Below, piece after piece: positions 22,469 to 34,086 of a stretch of DNA of 64,000 nt (positions within the stretch are counted from its first letter, which is position 1; every line of letters starts with the position of its first letter). A program made the position numbers and the translations under genes. This stretch comes from Brachynemurus nebulosus (Eukaryota > Arthropoda > Insecta > Neuroptera > Myrmeleontidae): positions 28,690,280-28,754,279 of the forward strand of contig JAPWDM010000008.1 in assembly GCA_035578155.1 (NCBI GenBank), given 5' to 3'. The notes under the pieces were generated by a model, which ran no database searches, was not told the origin of the DNA, and saw only the letters and a list, made by a program, of their open reading frames with translations.

Positions 22469-23321
22469 TCCTTACTAATATTATAAATGCGAAAGTGAGC
22501 TTGTTTGTTTGTTTGTTTGTTTGACTGGCTTTCACACCTCAACAGCTTAACCAATCAATTTGAAACTTTGCACAGGCGTTGCTTGCGGACCAGAGACGGT
22601 TATAGGCTACTTTTTATTTCAGGAAAATATTTCATTCCCGAGGAAAATACATTAAATTGCAACAGCTGACGATTAAAAAACAGATAAATGATTTCAAACT
22701 TTGTATATTGCTAACAGAAGGGATAAGAAAGGACACAAACTACTTTATACCCCGGGAAATTTCCCGTGGGAAATTTCCTTCCTGTGGAAAAATATATTTT
22801 AAATGAAACTATGAAATTATGATAGACAAATATGACGATATACCAGCGATAAACATAGGTTATTTTTTATCCCGATAAAATATCTCATTCCCGAGGGAAA
22901 ATGTATTTAAAACGAAACAATGAAATAACAACTGACTATTAAGAAAAAACATGATTGATTTCAAACTTTGCATATTGTTTACAGAGACGATGAGAAGGTA
23001 CACAGACTACTTTCTATCCCGGGAAAATATCTAACTCCCGTGGAAAGTCTTATTCCCGTGGGAAAATATATATTTAAAACAGTATAAAAAAGAATCACTG
23101 ATTTCATTTGAACTTGTGTTGTTAAAGGAATGTTATAGTCACGGTTATAGTCTATTTTTTGCCCGAGGAAAATATTGTATTTCTGTGGGAAAATTTTAAA
23201 GAAAAAAGTAATAATACCTACTCGACGCGTAATAGCGACGTGATGAAAGTTCGTTTTATATGTTTTAACTAGATGCCATAATTTCAAATTCGACGCGGGC
23301 GAAGCCGCGGGCAAATGCTAG
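22469..23321 (+). mobile_element. Helitron/Helentron-like non-autonomous element
   Basis: It begins CTTACTAATATTATAAATGC and has a (TTTG)n microsatellite at 22500-22523. It ends in a hairpin (CGCGG, loop GCGAAG, CCGCG) followed 13 bases later by CTAG at 23318-23321. A 3' hairpin before CTAG is a Helitron hallmark, and this start-plus-microsatellite design is seen in insect HINE-type elements. The body holds about three diverged repeats built on 'tgatttcaaactttg', 'gacacaaactactt' and 'cccgtggga' phrases. No helicase gene. Confidence 0.65.
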
Positions 23322-23859
23322 TATAATATAATATGTTCTTTGATCTATGGAAAACAGATACCTACTCTTGTTCTTACTAAAATCTTTCTTTCTCGACCAC
23401 TATATAATCAGGTCTTACTTATTGTTAGTACTAATGCCTTAAAAATTAATATACTAATAAAATAGTGAAACTGGAATTTAATTATAGATTTCCCCAGTCG
23501 CTTTTTGTTTTATTTTTAACAAAATTAGGCAAGTAAGTTTACTTGGAAGAAAATTTCTATCAAATCTATGTCTGCCCTAATCCGAATCACTTCCAAAAAA
23601 TGTAATTTGAGAAAAAAATTAATTTAACAGCGTTTTCAAGTTTAGTAAAATTTTTCAGTGCCCTAAAATCTGGAAATAAAATGATCGAATTTACGTACTT
23701 TGAAACGAGCTGTAGGTTTTCGAAGTTGTTCTTTTCAATTCTACCATATTAATTGGGCAAGTAGGAACACTATATTTTTAAAAAGAAATTTCGACATTTT
23801 AATTAAAAATTATTATAATTTAAAGAAAAGTGGAGAAAAAGTTACCTAGAATAAATATT

Positions 23860-24148
23860 CAGAGTTGGATTTACATAAGGGTACTTGGAGCACGTGCCTT
23901 GGGCTCCCCACACAATGGGAGACTCCTCAAAATCGAATGAAATCTCAAAATGAAGGAATTGAATAGAAGGGATAAGTGCTTTTTGGTTTTTTTTTTGCTT
24001 ACCAACCCTATTTTTTGTGAACATTTGAAAAATTTCGGAAATTTTCCAAAGGAACTTCCACAAAAGTACTCCGGGACCTCCACATGTGAAGTATTCAGGG
24101 GCCACTACATTAGTAGTGCCCGAGACCACAGAGATAAATCCGGCCCTG
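23860..24148. mobile_element. Old hAT-type MITE, 289 bp
   Basis: The ends CAGAGTTGGATTTA and, reversed, CAGGGCCGGATTTA agree at 11 of 14. Flanks are AT-rich and no exact 8-bp duplication remains. The short overlapping frames on both strands are not convincing genes. Confidence 0.5.
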
Positions 24149-24345
24149 ATAATAATACATATAGATAGGGCCCCCGTTATAACAAAAAATTTTTTGACAT
24201 TTTTCTCCAAAAATATAATTAATGAGCAAAAAGAACCTCTTCTCACTTTCTCCGCGCCCCTAATCGAGGATGCAAGCCTCTTTTTTAGATCGGGCCCCAG
24301 GGCTGTTACCCCACCTAACCTACTCACTCGCGGGTCCTGAGTATA

Positions 24346-24895
24346 CTGGGTCATCCGGGAAGCTCGTGCCGTTTTTGATGTAAATAACCATCCCGATTTT
24401 CTTCAAATGGCCGAAAACTGTGGATTTTGTATGCTCAAAAGTTGAAAAAAATTCTTAACAGTTTGCCTCAGGTTTCGCTTTATTTCTTGACGGATAAATT
24501 CATCGCCAATACACACAGGTCGACCGGAGGGAGCTTTATCTTCCAAAGAAAAATTACCCTTTTGAAATTTAGTAAACCACTTTTTATAAGTTCTGTCAGA
24601 AAGACCATCATCACTATAAACATTACAAATATTTCTCGTTGCGTCAGTTGAATTAGTACCTTTCTTAAACTCGCATAACATGACATTATGTTCCTTGATG
24701 TCTAAGATTGCTCATTATTACTGACAAAATAAAATTATTTAAACACTGTTTAAAGATGTATGATACATATTAGAAGCAACACTATTGGTCTAACACTAAC
24801 ATGTTGTTGCATGTTTCATTTACGATTGCTACTTGAAGAAATACGAATTCATCCGAACGGCTCCGAAAACGGCACGAACTTTCCGGATGACCTAA
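24346..24895 (-). mobile_element. Internally deleted mariner element, 550 bp
   Basis: The right end reversed, TTAGGTCATCCGGAAAGTTC, and the left end, CTGGGTCATCCGGGAAGCTC, are inverted repeats that continue to CGTGCCGTTTT. TA flanks both sides (24344-24345 and 24896-24897). TTAGGT starts are typical of mariner. The transposase start lies on the minus strand; its catalytic region has been deleted. Confidence 0.85.
24403..24681 (-). pseudogene. Mariner transposase N-terminal fragment
   Basis: The frame reads from MLCEFKKGTNSTDATRNICN through a helix-turn-helix-like segment (YKKWFTKFQKGNFSLEDKAP, then SGRP). This is the usual start of mariner/SETMAR-type transposases, which bind their own terminal repeats. 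After LRQTVKNFFQLLSIQ the frame shifts: the expected HLKKIG appears in a neighbouring frame just before the left terminal repeat. The DDD catalytic domain is absent, so the product cannot catalyse transposition. Confidence 0.75.
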
Positions 24896-24897
24896 TA

Positions 24898-26099
24898 CAA
24901 ATTATGTAGTTAATATTAATTATGTACAAATTTGTAAATATGGTAGAGAAATAAAGTTAGTATACATACATTTTCTGTTTATTGTAAAATTAAAATTAAA
25001 CTAGTGCCTTTTGTTTTTCATTATGGAACCAGTGCCATAAAATACTACTTTTCATATCTCTAACAACGTAACAAATGATTCTACATAATCATATGATTCA
25101 GTCGTACATAAAGTTATTAGGTAATTTATTTAGTTTTATTAAAATATTGTCAGGTATTACTTTGAATTTATGCCCCTATTATGTATTAGCATTTTTTTTT
25201 TTTTTTTTTTGTATTGTTGAAAAATTAAAAAATACATTTTAATAGTAAATAAATAATCTTGAAAAAATTTTATATTCTATTTATGTTGCAAAATCCATTT
25301 ACTGAATATGTGTATATTGAATAAAAAAAAAAACTATTTGTAGCAGGTTAAATGGAAATTAATTAGAATGGTTCGCTCATAAAACAATATTAAAATGTAA
25401 ATAATGGTTGATACTATATTGATGATGGTTTATGATGATGAAAAATCCAATGTAATACAAAATGCAACCATAGTAATTTATAATACACAATATGTAGATA
25501 CAAAAAAGGTGCATAAATTTTGTTATTATTCAATAGTCATATCAATCACCTAATAGATAAGGATAGATGCATATGCATAGATAGCACTATTAGTTGCATC
25601 CACTGACCGCTATGTCGTCATTATTACAATCAAATAAAATTACAATTAACAATTTACAATTTGTGATAAGTTATTTTTTATCGAAAAATTTAATGGTTAA
25701 TTTAAAATTTTGGTCTCTAAATCGAATAAAGGAGAATTTGTTGATTTAATAAATTTGAGATTTATAGTATTTTATATTTTCTAACAGTAAATATAAACAA
25801 TTTACCTTGCATGCAATAATTTATTTTTAGGATTTAATAGTACAACAACAAAATCCTCATAAATTCAATACATACAATACCTACAATTCCGCACCTCTTG
25901 AAACCGCACCAGGTGAAAAAAAATTCCGCACCTCTTTTTTTTTGCTCGTCTTCCCGGGCAAGAGCTGCGACTTTTTAGTCGAATTTTCTCCGAAAAATTA
26001 GACTTATACAGTCTATACGATAAGAGCTGCGAGAGGCGAGAGTAGGGGCGCTATCCGTTTTCGGACCCGTAGAACACGATTATGTAGAAAAAAAAGATG

Positions 26100-26102
<3 letters not shown>
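24898..26102. other. Unannotated AT-rich stretch
   Basis: A run of 20 T lies near 25192-25210. The phrase 'ccgcacctctt' appears twice near 25890-25930. No gene was seen. Confidence 0.5.

Positions 26103-26171
<69 letters not shown>
26103..26171. repeat. (TA)n microsatellite
   Basis: About 34 dinucleotide units. The long IYIYIY frames across it on both strands are artefacts. Confidence 0.95.
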
Positions 26172-26173
<2 letters not shown>

Positions 26174-26449
26174 CCGCCACCTTTTAAATTTCCCGCCATA
26201 TTTCACCTTTGGTAAATGGGGCTCATTTTCGAGGCACCTCATACTATCAAAGTGGGGTCAAATTTTGGGCAAATTTTTTTCCGACCCGACCTCTAAGGGG
26301 CTGGTGGGGGGTAACAAAACAATAAAACTTTTCCAAACCGGTTTTAAATAATGTTTCGTCTACAACATATCCAAAATTCAGCTTCCTAGAGTGATTTGGA
26401 GGGAGCAGAGAGGGGGAAAACGATTTTCGCTGGATCTAACGCGCCCCCA

Positions 26450-27040
26450 GCCCCCCAGAATTAACGTAGAGGATTCAAATTTGGTGTGTTGATAGAGTTC
26501 ATACCTAGGTTATGCTTTTTGGAGGTTTTAATATTTTACCCCCACCCCCCTCATTTTTAAGCTACAATTTCATGCTTTTTTGACGTTTTCGAAGTTTGTA
26601 CCACTCGCACAGGTCACCCAAATAAACCTAGAGGGCTGAAATTTTGTATTGGGATTGAGTTAGTATCAAGGGGGTGCCTTTTGGGGGTCTCAACTTTTAA
26701 CCCTTACCCTCACCATTTTTATACCAAAAAGAACATCATTTTTCTTGTTTTTTAACAGTTTCGTTCGGGTCAAAATCTCCCCAAATAAACCTAGAGGGCT
26801 GAAATTTTGTGTACAAGTTAAGTTAATAGCCAGCCACTGCTTTTTGGAGGTTTCAACTTTTAATCCTTACCCCCACGATTTTTACGTCAATATTTCCTTG
26901 ATTTTTTTGCTTTTTTTCTAACACGTCTAGAAGCTTTCTAAGAAAACATACAGAGCTGAAATTTTGTACGTGTATTGAGTTAGTATCCAGCTAGTGCCTT
27001 TTAGGGATTAAACATTACTTTTCCCCCCACTTCTCCCATT
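26450..27040 (+). repeat. Tandem array of about four 157-164 bp units
   Basis: The anchor 'gctgaaattttgt' occurs at 26635, 26798 and 26955, with a diverged form near 26471, giving periods of 164, 163 and 157. Each unit also carries 'attgagttagtatc', 'gtgccttttgg' and 'caacttttaaccc' phrases. A lone copy lies at 8571-8740. It has satellite-like behaviour with no coding potential. Confidence 0.75.
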
Positions 27041-27099
27041 TTTACATCGGAATTCAGTGGTATTGTAAATGTGTTTTAAAAGAATTACTTTTATTCTAA

Positions 27100-27690
27100 C
27101 ACACAGTAGGCGAATAGTAATTTTAAAAAATTTAAAAAAAATGAATTTACTTTTTTAACAAAAGCAATACATACATATAGGTAGTTGCATACATACATAT
27201 TATATTACATATAGGTAATTCTATATGTATACATACATATAAAGTAGGAATTTTGGATTTTTATTATTTATAAAATAATTTTTTATTTTTTTTATTTTTT
27301 ATTTTTTTGAAAGAAAAAATATCTTTATAAAGGCCTTCCAGTTTACTATTTAAGGTCCTTTTTTAATATTTAAAACTAAAACATAAAGGCAATTAGCGGA
27401 TAAACATGGGCAGGAATGTCCTCGTACGAATTGTGTTGGTTTTTTTTTCTGCTATCTGTTTTCGACACAAAATTGAAATTTACTGAGATACACCCCTTAA
27501 ATACTTAAAACCTTTTTTTAAAGCCTCGATCAGCCGAACACTCATCACCAGTTTTGAAACCAACAAAATGACAATTCGGTTGTAGACTTTCAATCACATT
27601 TCGCTTGTAGACATTCAATACCGAAGATGAAGGGGAAAATTCGACTACCGTAATGGGGCCCCGCTGCTCACGGCGTTTTTTTTTTTTTTT
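27100..27690 (+). repeat. Dispersed repeat B, copy 1
   Basis: It matches 59180-59720 in the same orientation, from 'aggcgaatagtaattttaaaaaat' through 'aggccttccagtttact' to 'ccgctgctcacggcg'. Indels separate the copies. No ends or coding frame were defined. Confidence 0.8.
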
Positions 27691-27740
27691 TTTGCTCTTC
27701 AGTTGTAAAAATGCCTCCTCTCTTTCTCTTGAATTCTCTA

Positions 27741-28430
27741 ATCTTACAAACAGCCGCTCTTAAAATTTGCCGTCCCGGCCAAATGCTCCGATTGCCTCCC
27801 CCTAGAGCGGGCCCCGGTGGAATACCTACATATCATTTTTTTGAAGCAGAATCATCATATTTGTTACGAAGTGTCAATGGTAATTTCTTAATTTGTATTT
27901 GTATGGCTCTATTAATAAAAATATTCTAATAATATTTATAACAACAAATATAACATCAGTAAGTATAGAAAAATTTTAAATCCAACCTTATTAAACCGCC
28001 TTATTTGTCAACACTATAGTCACCTTTTTAGCTTCATTTTCATATGTATATTCTATGTATTTATACCCATATTATCTTCATTGAACAACCGCAGTCCCAT
28101 AAAAACCTACCATTTGTTCAAAATTGCCAAATGGTTTCCATGTAGTTCATCCTGCCTTTTACTATACGAATTTGTGCAATGTAAAAATAGGAAAATGTAA
28201 AGTCCCGTAAGTCAACTTTACACCGGAACTTGCTCTTATTCGGGCCGGCCCTGGCTATATAACAGAGGCGGCGCAAAGGGTGGGCGAAGTGGGCGACCGC
28301 CTATAGCCTGACGCCTTTGGGGACCTCGCGGAGGGGCTTCGTATGTTTGCCATACACTATTAAACTATTCATTCAACTTGTCCAACTTCAGTTATTCACA
28401 ATTTTTGAAAAAGAGAACTTCGTTAAAATT
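27741..28430. other. GC-patchy degenerate transposon debris
   Basis: Patches such as 'ccctagagcgggccccggtgg' (27800s) and 'cgggccggccctgg' (28240s) look like worn hAT-type ends. No pair of termini could be assigned. Confidence 0.35.
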
Positions 28431-28795
28431 ATGGATAAAATTCTTGCCTTAGCAGTAATTACAGAAATTAGTAAAGAAAGCTTGAGTAAACGAAAAAAAA
28501 GAAAATAGGGCAAAGAGTGGTTGGGAAAAAAATTTTCTAATGAAAAACTATTTAAAAAAATTAGTGAATGTGAACCAGACGATTACAGAAATTATATGCG
28601 AATGAACGAAGAAATTTTTAATGATATTTTAGTAAAAATGACACCTTTAAGAAGCAAAGAAGATACGTTTATGCTTGATGCAATTTCTGCAAAAACACAC
28701 TTCTAAATTACATTAACGTTTCTTGCAACGGGAAATTCTTTCAAAAATTTAAAATTTTCAAATGCGGTATCACCGCAAGCTATTGGAAATAACAA
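28431..28795 (+). pseudogene. PIF/Harbinger (ALP1-like) transposase N-terminal relic
   Basis: One frame reads MDKILALAVITEISKES, a KRKKRK patch, an in-frame TAG at 28506-28508, then LFKKISECEPDDYRNYMRMN and EEIFNDILVKMTPLRSKEDT. A second in-frame stop (TAA, 28704-28706) precedes LTFLATGNSFKNLKFS and SPQAIGN. This order is characteristic of the N-terminal region of Harbinger-type nucleases. The match ends at about 28795, before the DDE catalytic residues. The gene is therefore truncated and carries two stops. Confidence 0.8.
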
Positions 28796-28879
28796 ACAAA
28801 ATCAAATATTTAAACTTTCCAATTGTTACCGCTGTAAATATTTTGTTGATTACACTCTTTACAGTATATATGTACTGGT

Positions 28880-29084
28880 TTTGTTGTTCAACTACCCCAC
28901 ACACAGTTCGTACCCCACAACATGTTCATAGACCATTTGTTCCGCCCACGTAAAATCAAAATATTTTGATTTTACTTCAACCGTTTATGCAACCATCAAA
29001 ATAGTTGACCAACTGCCCCACACACGATTCAACATGTTGTACAACTCAACCAAGTTGTACAACAAGTTGAACCGTGTATGGGCC
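28880..29084 (+). mobile_element. Likely 3' subterminal region and end of the Harbinger element
   Basis: Repeated CAACATGTT and AAGTTGTACAACAAGTTGAA words lead to ACCGTGTATGGGCC at 29071-29084, which reversed reads GGCCCATACACGGT, a Harbinger-style terminus. The matching left end was not found, so the 5' side is probably lost. Confidence 0.5.
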
Positions 29085-30849
29085 GCATAAGAAAACTGGT
29101 AGTACTTGATTAAGGATGTTCTCTATTGTTCATTTTCTTTTTTTGTCCTGAGGGCCTCGACAATTAAGAAAGACCTAGTAATTATTAAGGCACACAAAAA
29201 TGATTAAGGTGTTTTTTTTAAACGCAGAAATTTCAAAGAGAAAATAAAATGGAACGTCGCAAAAATTGTCTTACCCACTCCCCATTTTAGTCTTGCGACG
29301 CTTCTACTATATAATTACGTATATTAAAAGGAATGGTGTGTTACACTATAAAAAATAAAATCTGTAGAAAATTTTCAATTTTATTATACTTGAAATTGTT
29401 AGCTAATTTCAGGTTTCATGGCTAATGTTGGAAGAAAACTATAGTAGGTTAGGTATACCATACAGTATACACATACATAATATAGGTATATTGATGCACA
29501 TATCGTCCACACATACCAATGAAGTCCACACGTAACAATGGCAAGCCAGTGGCAACCAGTAATATAATTTTCTATGCAAAATAATGCTGAAATGTTATAT
29601 TTGGTGTATGTACGTAATTTTTTTTTTCGTCTGGGTTATGGCAACGTTTACTGCACAAGCAATTGCATATAAATGTGCATGTGTGTGTATGTGAATAAAA
29701 TTTAAATTCTAATAGACGAGAATTAGGCAGCCAACGAACGCTTGAATATGATCACGGCCAGAGTAAATCTGTAGTTTCAGTATTATAAATTCACCTCAAC
29801 CCCGCAATATATGTATGTCGGAGGTGTTAAATCGGCCGTTAATCCTTCCAATTATTGGTTCAAATTCGTCGATCGTTATATCCACGTAGGTATATAATAT
29901 GTATGATGTATATATCTATATATGTACATGCTGACTTATAGTTAGTTAGTAACCAACATCCATATTTACAGAACGATCCAGAAATTTTGACCATCGGATA
30001 AACTAATTTCCAAACTTCGTCTTACGCTATATTATGGGATAACTTTTATATTTGGGAAACCAAGGTTCCCGCGATCTCGACAAAACTGTTGAACTGATTC
30101 CGATTAAAATTTAAATATGATATATATGCCTTGAACCAATAGAGAATATTAATTTTTTATACCGGCTGAAGGTTCCCATGGGATACAAAACGAAATTACT
30201 CTATTACAACAAAACTACTAATTCAATTTCAACTAAACTTCATGCGTATGCATGTCTTTGAACAAGTCAAGTAATTTTTTATTCTGATTGAAAATAAATT
30301 AACATACAAGCGTAAAACAGCCGATCTGATATGAATTCGAAGAACAGGGAAGTTCTCGTGAGCTAAAAAAAACTAATCACTCGACAACGAACATTTAAAT
30401 GGTTGAACTGACTTTTATTAGCGCAGATGTATATAGCATCTGGGTCGCGGAAAAGAATGGCGGCACCGGGTCCCAAAAAGTTCCAACTGCCCCTTCTCTC
30501 ATCGGAACTAAATAGTAGACGTTCGGAATAAATGGAACTGTTGTATCGACTGAATTATTCCGTGTTCCAATTTATACTTTAAACTATTTTCAAAAGAATA
30601 TTCCTGTAAGGTCAAATTAACATAACTTGGTTCTAATCACACCAAGACGAGTGAAAAAATTTGATGAATTTTGAATCCCGGCTGAAGGCGAGTGAAAATT
30701 ACAAGATTGTAATTTTATTTTCATTAGCAAGCAATCTATGAATAACTCCAGGATATAAGCTACTATCACACGTAGTCAATATCTTGGACAATCATAAAGA
30801 ACTTTTTCCTGATTAGTATTACTCGACGGCAATGTTCCCTCTAATTTTT
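29085..30849. other. Unannotated stretch with old dispersed repeats
   Basis: The 29940-30420 segment has phrases such as 'aaaactgttgaactgattccgatt' repeated with variation near 30075, 30205 and 30400, similar to the body of Helitron-like elements. No gene was recognised. Confidence 0.4.
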
Positions 30850-31067
30850 GCCAACTACTGGAATCTGTCGAATGAGATCTGGGGTCTATAGAATATCTGA
30901 TGTTAAAAAGTTAGACTATTCTTAAAGTGCATTTACTGAAATGTCATTTATGAACTGAATTTTGTGGATTTGTACATATAATAATTGATTTAATTTTACC
31001 ATTTGCTGACAATTCTCAATTTATTTCATGACGTTTAGCTTTCAAATTTGACATTATACTGTAACTG
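30850..31067 (+). repeat. Dispersed repeat C, copy 1 (left part)
   Basis: It resembles 52005-52240 in the same orientation, sharing 'gcatttactga', 'acatataa..attgatttaattttacc' and 'tttcatga' phrases. Similarity resumes after the element at 31070-32264 (32266 onward with 52545 onward), so that element appears to have inserted into this repeat. Confidence 0.55.
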
Positions 31068-31069
31068 TA

Positions 31070-32264
31070 GTAGGGGGGAGGTGTGTCAGTAGTAACAAAA
31101 AAAATATACAGGCTAGTAACTTTGAACTTATTAGTCACAGAGAATTAAATTTTTGGTACAAGATGCAGACATTTTTCAGGTTTTAAATGAGCTGCACAAA
31201 AATACTCTATGTTGACTCATAATTAAAATAACTGCATTTATGTGGACCAAAGTGTAATGTTGCAATCGTCACCAACAAAGGATCAATTGTCACAGGGCTT
31301 AGATTCCATTGTAACACTCATTATTTAGTTGAATTTACACGTTAGTTATTATAATTAATCCAGTTTTAAAAATTTTTCCATACATATTGAGTGAGGAAGG
31401 TGACAAATTTGACGGTCTCAGACAACAGCTCTGAATTTTTTCTCTTTCTATTACTCTTTTATCGGAATTCATATATACATCATTGAATATGGTTCCTATC
31501 CTAGTTTTTCGTTTTGCATATTATATAGAATTTTTTTTATTCTGAAAACAGTATGAATTTGATTAGAGACTGATCCAGCAGGATAAACTAATCGCGAACC
31601 GAGACTTCGACTAGAAAGCAAGGCTTTGAAACGAACGATAATCGTAATCGAAAATAAATATAGTATATGTAGGTATATATAAGTAAAACCAACTGATTTT
31701 GCAAAAGTATAACTATTAATGAAAGGATATTGTTTCTTTTTTTTTAAATTATTAACCGAAGTCGTTACCTTTATTATTCCGATTCATACAAATCATTCAA
31801 ATATAAAGTTTAATTTTGTTCAACTAAAATTTTTTTTTCAGTTGTAACATGTTACAATCGACACTCCTAAATTTGTTACAATTGTTCCACCGCTGTTTAA
31901 TTTTAGAAAAAAATTCATAAAATATTAACTATGATTAAAAAAGCGAAACTACCTATCTGATAATATTATTTGATTGCTTGTGTTTCCAATAAAACCACTT
32001 TTCTTCCAACTGATGGAGTATTTACTGAAAAAATCAAAAAATTGTTAACGCACTCAAAATTTACGTTTATCTTATATAAACACATTTGATATTGCTGAGA
32101 GAAAACCGCCAAATGATATTAACTGAAAGTTTTGTCAGTAAAGCACAACTTTAAAAGTCACTTTATGATATACATATAATACTCCTCACTAGAATTGATA
32201 CATGTCTCGCAAATTTTAAAGTTACAATTGACCCTCTGTTACTACTGACACACCTCTCCCCTAC
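31070..32264. mobile_element. TIR element with iterated words, 1195 bp
   Basis: The left end GTAGGGGGGAGGTGTGTCAG and the right end reversed, GTAGGGGAGAGGTGTGTCAG, match at 19 of 20, and the match continues into TAGTAACA. TA precedes the left end and TG follows the right. Words of the form GTTACAAT(C/T)G or CAAT(C/T)GTCAC recur near 31263, 31283, 31850, 31874 and 32221. No coding frame. Confidence 0.65.
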
Positions 32265-33524
32265 TGACTCATTCACACATTTTTCCATATTTTTACTCAA
32301 TTTTAATTATTTTATCAACATAAAATGTTCTCTCTGGAATAAACGATACATTTCGTCGACTTAATTCATACAATATCAACTGATAGTTTCAAGAAGTCAA
32401 CATCTCGCAACAATGTTGAATAGACGGACGTCCTTTTTTTAAATATATTACTATGCGCGAGTATATTATCTTGTACACTAATTTTTTAAACCTTGTTTGA
32501 GCGCACAGATGCATACTTTAGAAAGAACACTACCCGAGGAATATAGAATTAACACAGTGCATGCTTTTATGTTGTCTCTCCTTTAAGATAGTTGGTCCGA
32601 AAAACGATTTTTCAAAGGATTTTAACGAAACTTCTCTAGACATTTATTTAATTCAATACCAATAATACGAGTCTATACCGAAAAAAAATTGACCGCCCCA
32701 ATTTTGAGAAAAACGGTTTCAAAGTTTTGTAATTTTAACAGGGGCTCTTATGGGAAGTTGACATATTCACACGATTTTTTTAAATAAAATGAAAACGTGT
32801 CAAAGGAATTAGATAAAAATTTAATGTTATTTAATACAAAGTTACAAACCATTTTAATTTAATAACAAATAAAAATTATTGATCGCGCCGTTTTTGAAAT
32901 ATAATTTATAAACATCATTTTAAAACGTTTTTACAACGCTTTTTCAATAATACTTTTCTATTGCTACAACATAAGCGCGCGGAAATTTAAAAAGAAAAAG
33001 TAGTATACAAATATAATAACTGAAGAACATTAATACATTATTTAACTTTTGATAAAAGAAAAATTTTTCGCTAAGCTATACTTTTGTACCTGACTATCTC
33101 GCACCACCTACCTTAAGTCGAATGAAATCGTGGGTCACAGCTAGTATTCTGATTATATTTACAATAGCAAATATATTGATAATTTTTATGTATATAATAT
33201 CATCATGTACGATTACAACTTTGTTACTACACTATTGTATATTATATTGTAATATTTGTAGGTACATTTGTATAAAATTATTTATATCATTTGTATTTGA
33301 AACATACAAGATAAAATATTGATGCGGTGGACAAAATGTTAAATATCAAAAACCCCTAATAACACATATGAATCCAGATCTGCGTTTCGGACTTAAACCA
33401 ATGATAGTTGAAGAAAAATTGTAGAATAATTAAGTACAAATTATAAAAATTATTTTTTTTGTTTCGTTGACTTATTGTCGTAAATGGAATAAATCGTTTT
33501 ATCATAGCAAGGCAGAATCGATAA
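32265..33524. other. Unannotated stretch
   Basis: Near 33095-33160 the phrase 'gaaatcgtgggtcacagctagta' may be a worn Helitron-like 3' end. No gene was seen. Confidence 0.4.
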
Positions 33525-34086
33525 TGCCTCCTCAGGGCCGTAGATAGGGGGGGGGGGCATCATGGGGCAATGCCCTACCTTAAAATATCAATGCCCTACC
33601 TTAAAAAGTACGATAATATGCTAAGAAAATTATTTGTTGATAGTATGAGATGATGGGAAAAAAATAATTTATTACACAAACGTAGTAACACTAGAGGGAA
33701 TTTGGAGGTTTTCCTTAATTAAATTTAAATATATTTGTTGTCCATATTAGTAATAATTAAACATAACAATCAGTTTCAAATCAACCAATAAAATTTAAAT
33801 GTACAATACCGTATTTTAAGACAACGGCAAAAGCTAACAATCATTTTCAAATTAGCAAATAAAACCGAAATGTATCTTGGTACTAACAGTTAAATACAAT
33901 GACTCAACTTTCTGATCATTGATCAAATGTTAATGTAAGAATTAAATAAGTCAGCATTTTACGAAAACAGTAAAGCTTATTTATTTAAAGTATATGTATG
34001 TGTTTATTTATTATATTTTCATATAATAATAAAATAATAAATTATAAATAATTAATATTAGAAAGGTTTACTTTGTGAAAATCCAT

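Noticed and set aside
23842..24354. 170-codon minus-strand frame
   Set aside because: It crosses an old hAT MITE and unrelated flanks, and other frames on both strands are equally open. No domain.
26051..26351. Long open frames rich in IYIY across the (TA)n tract on both strands
   Set aside because: They are translations of a dinucleotide repeat, as is the similar frame at 43904-44287.
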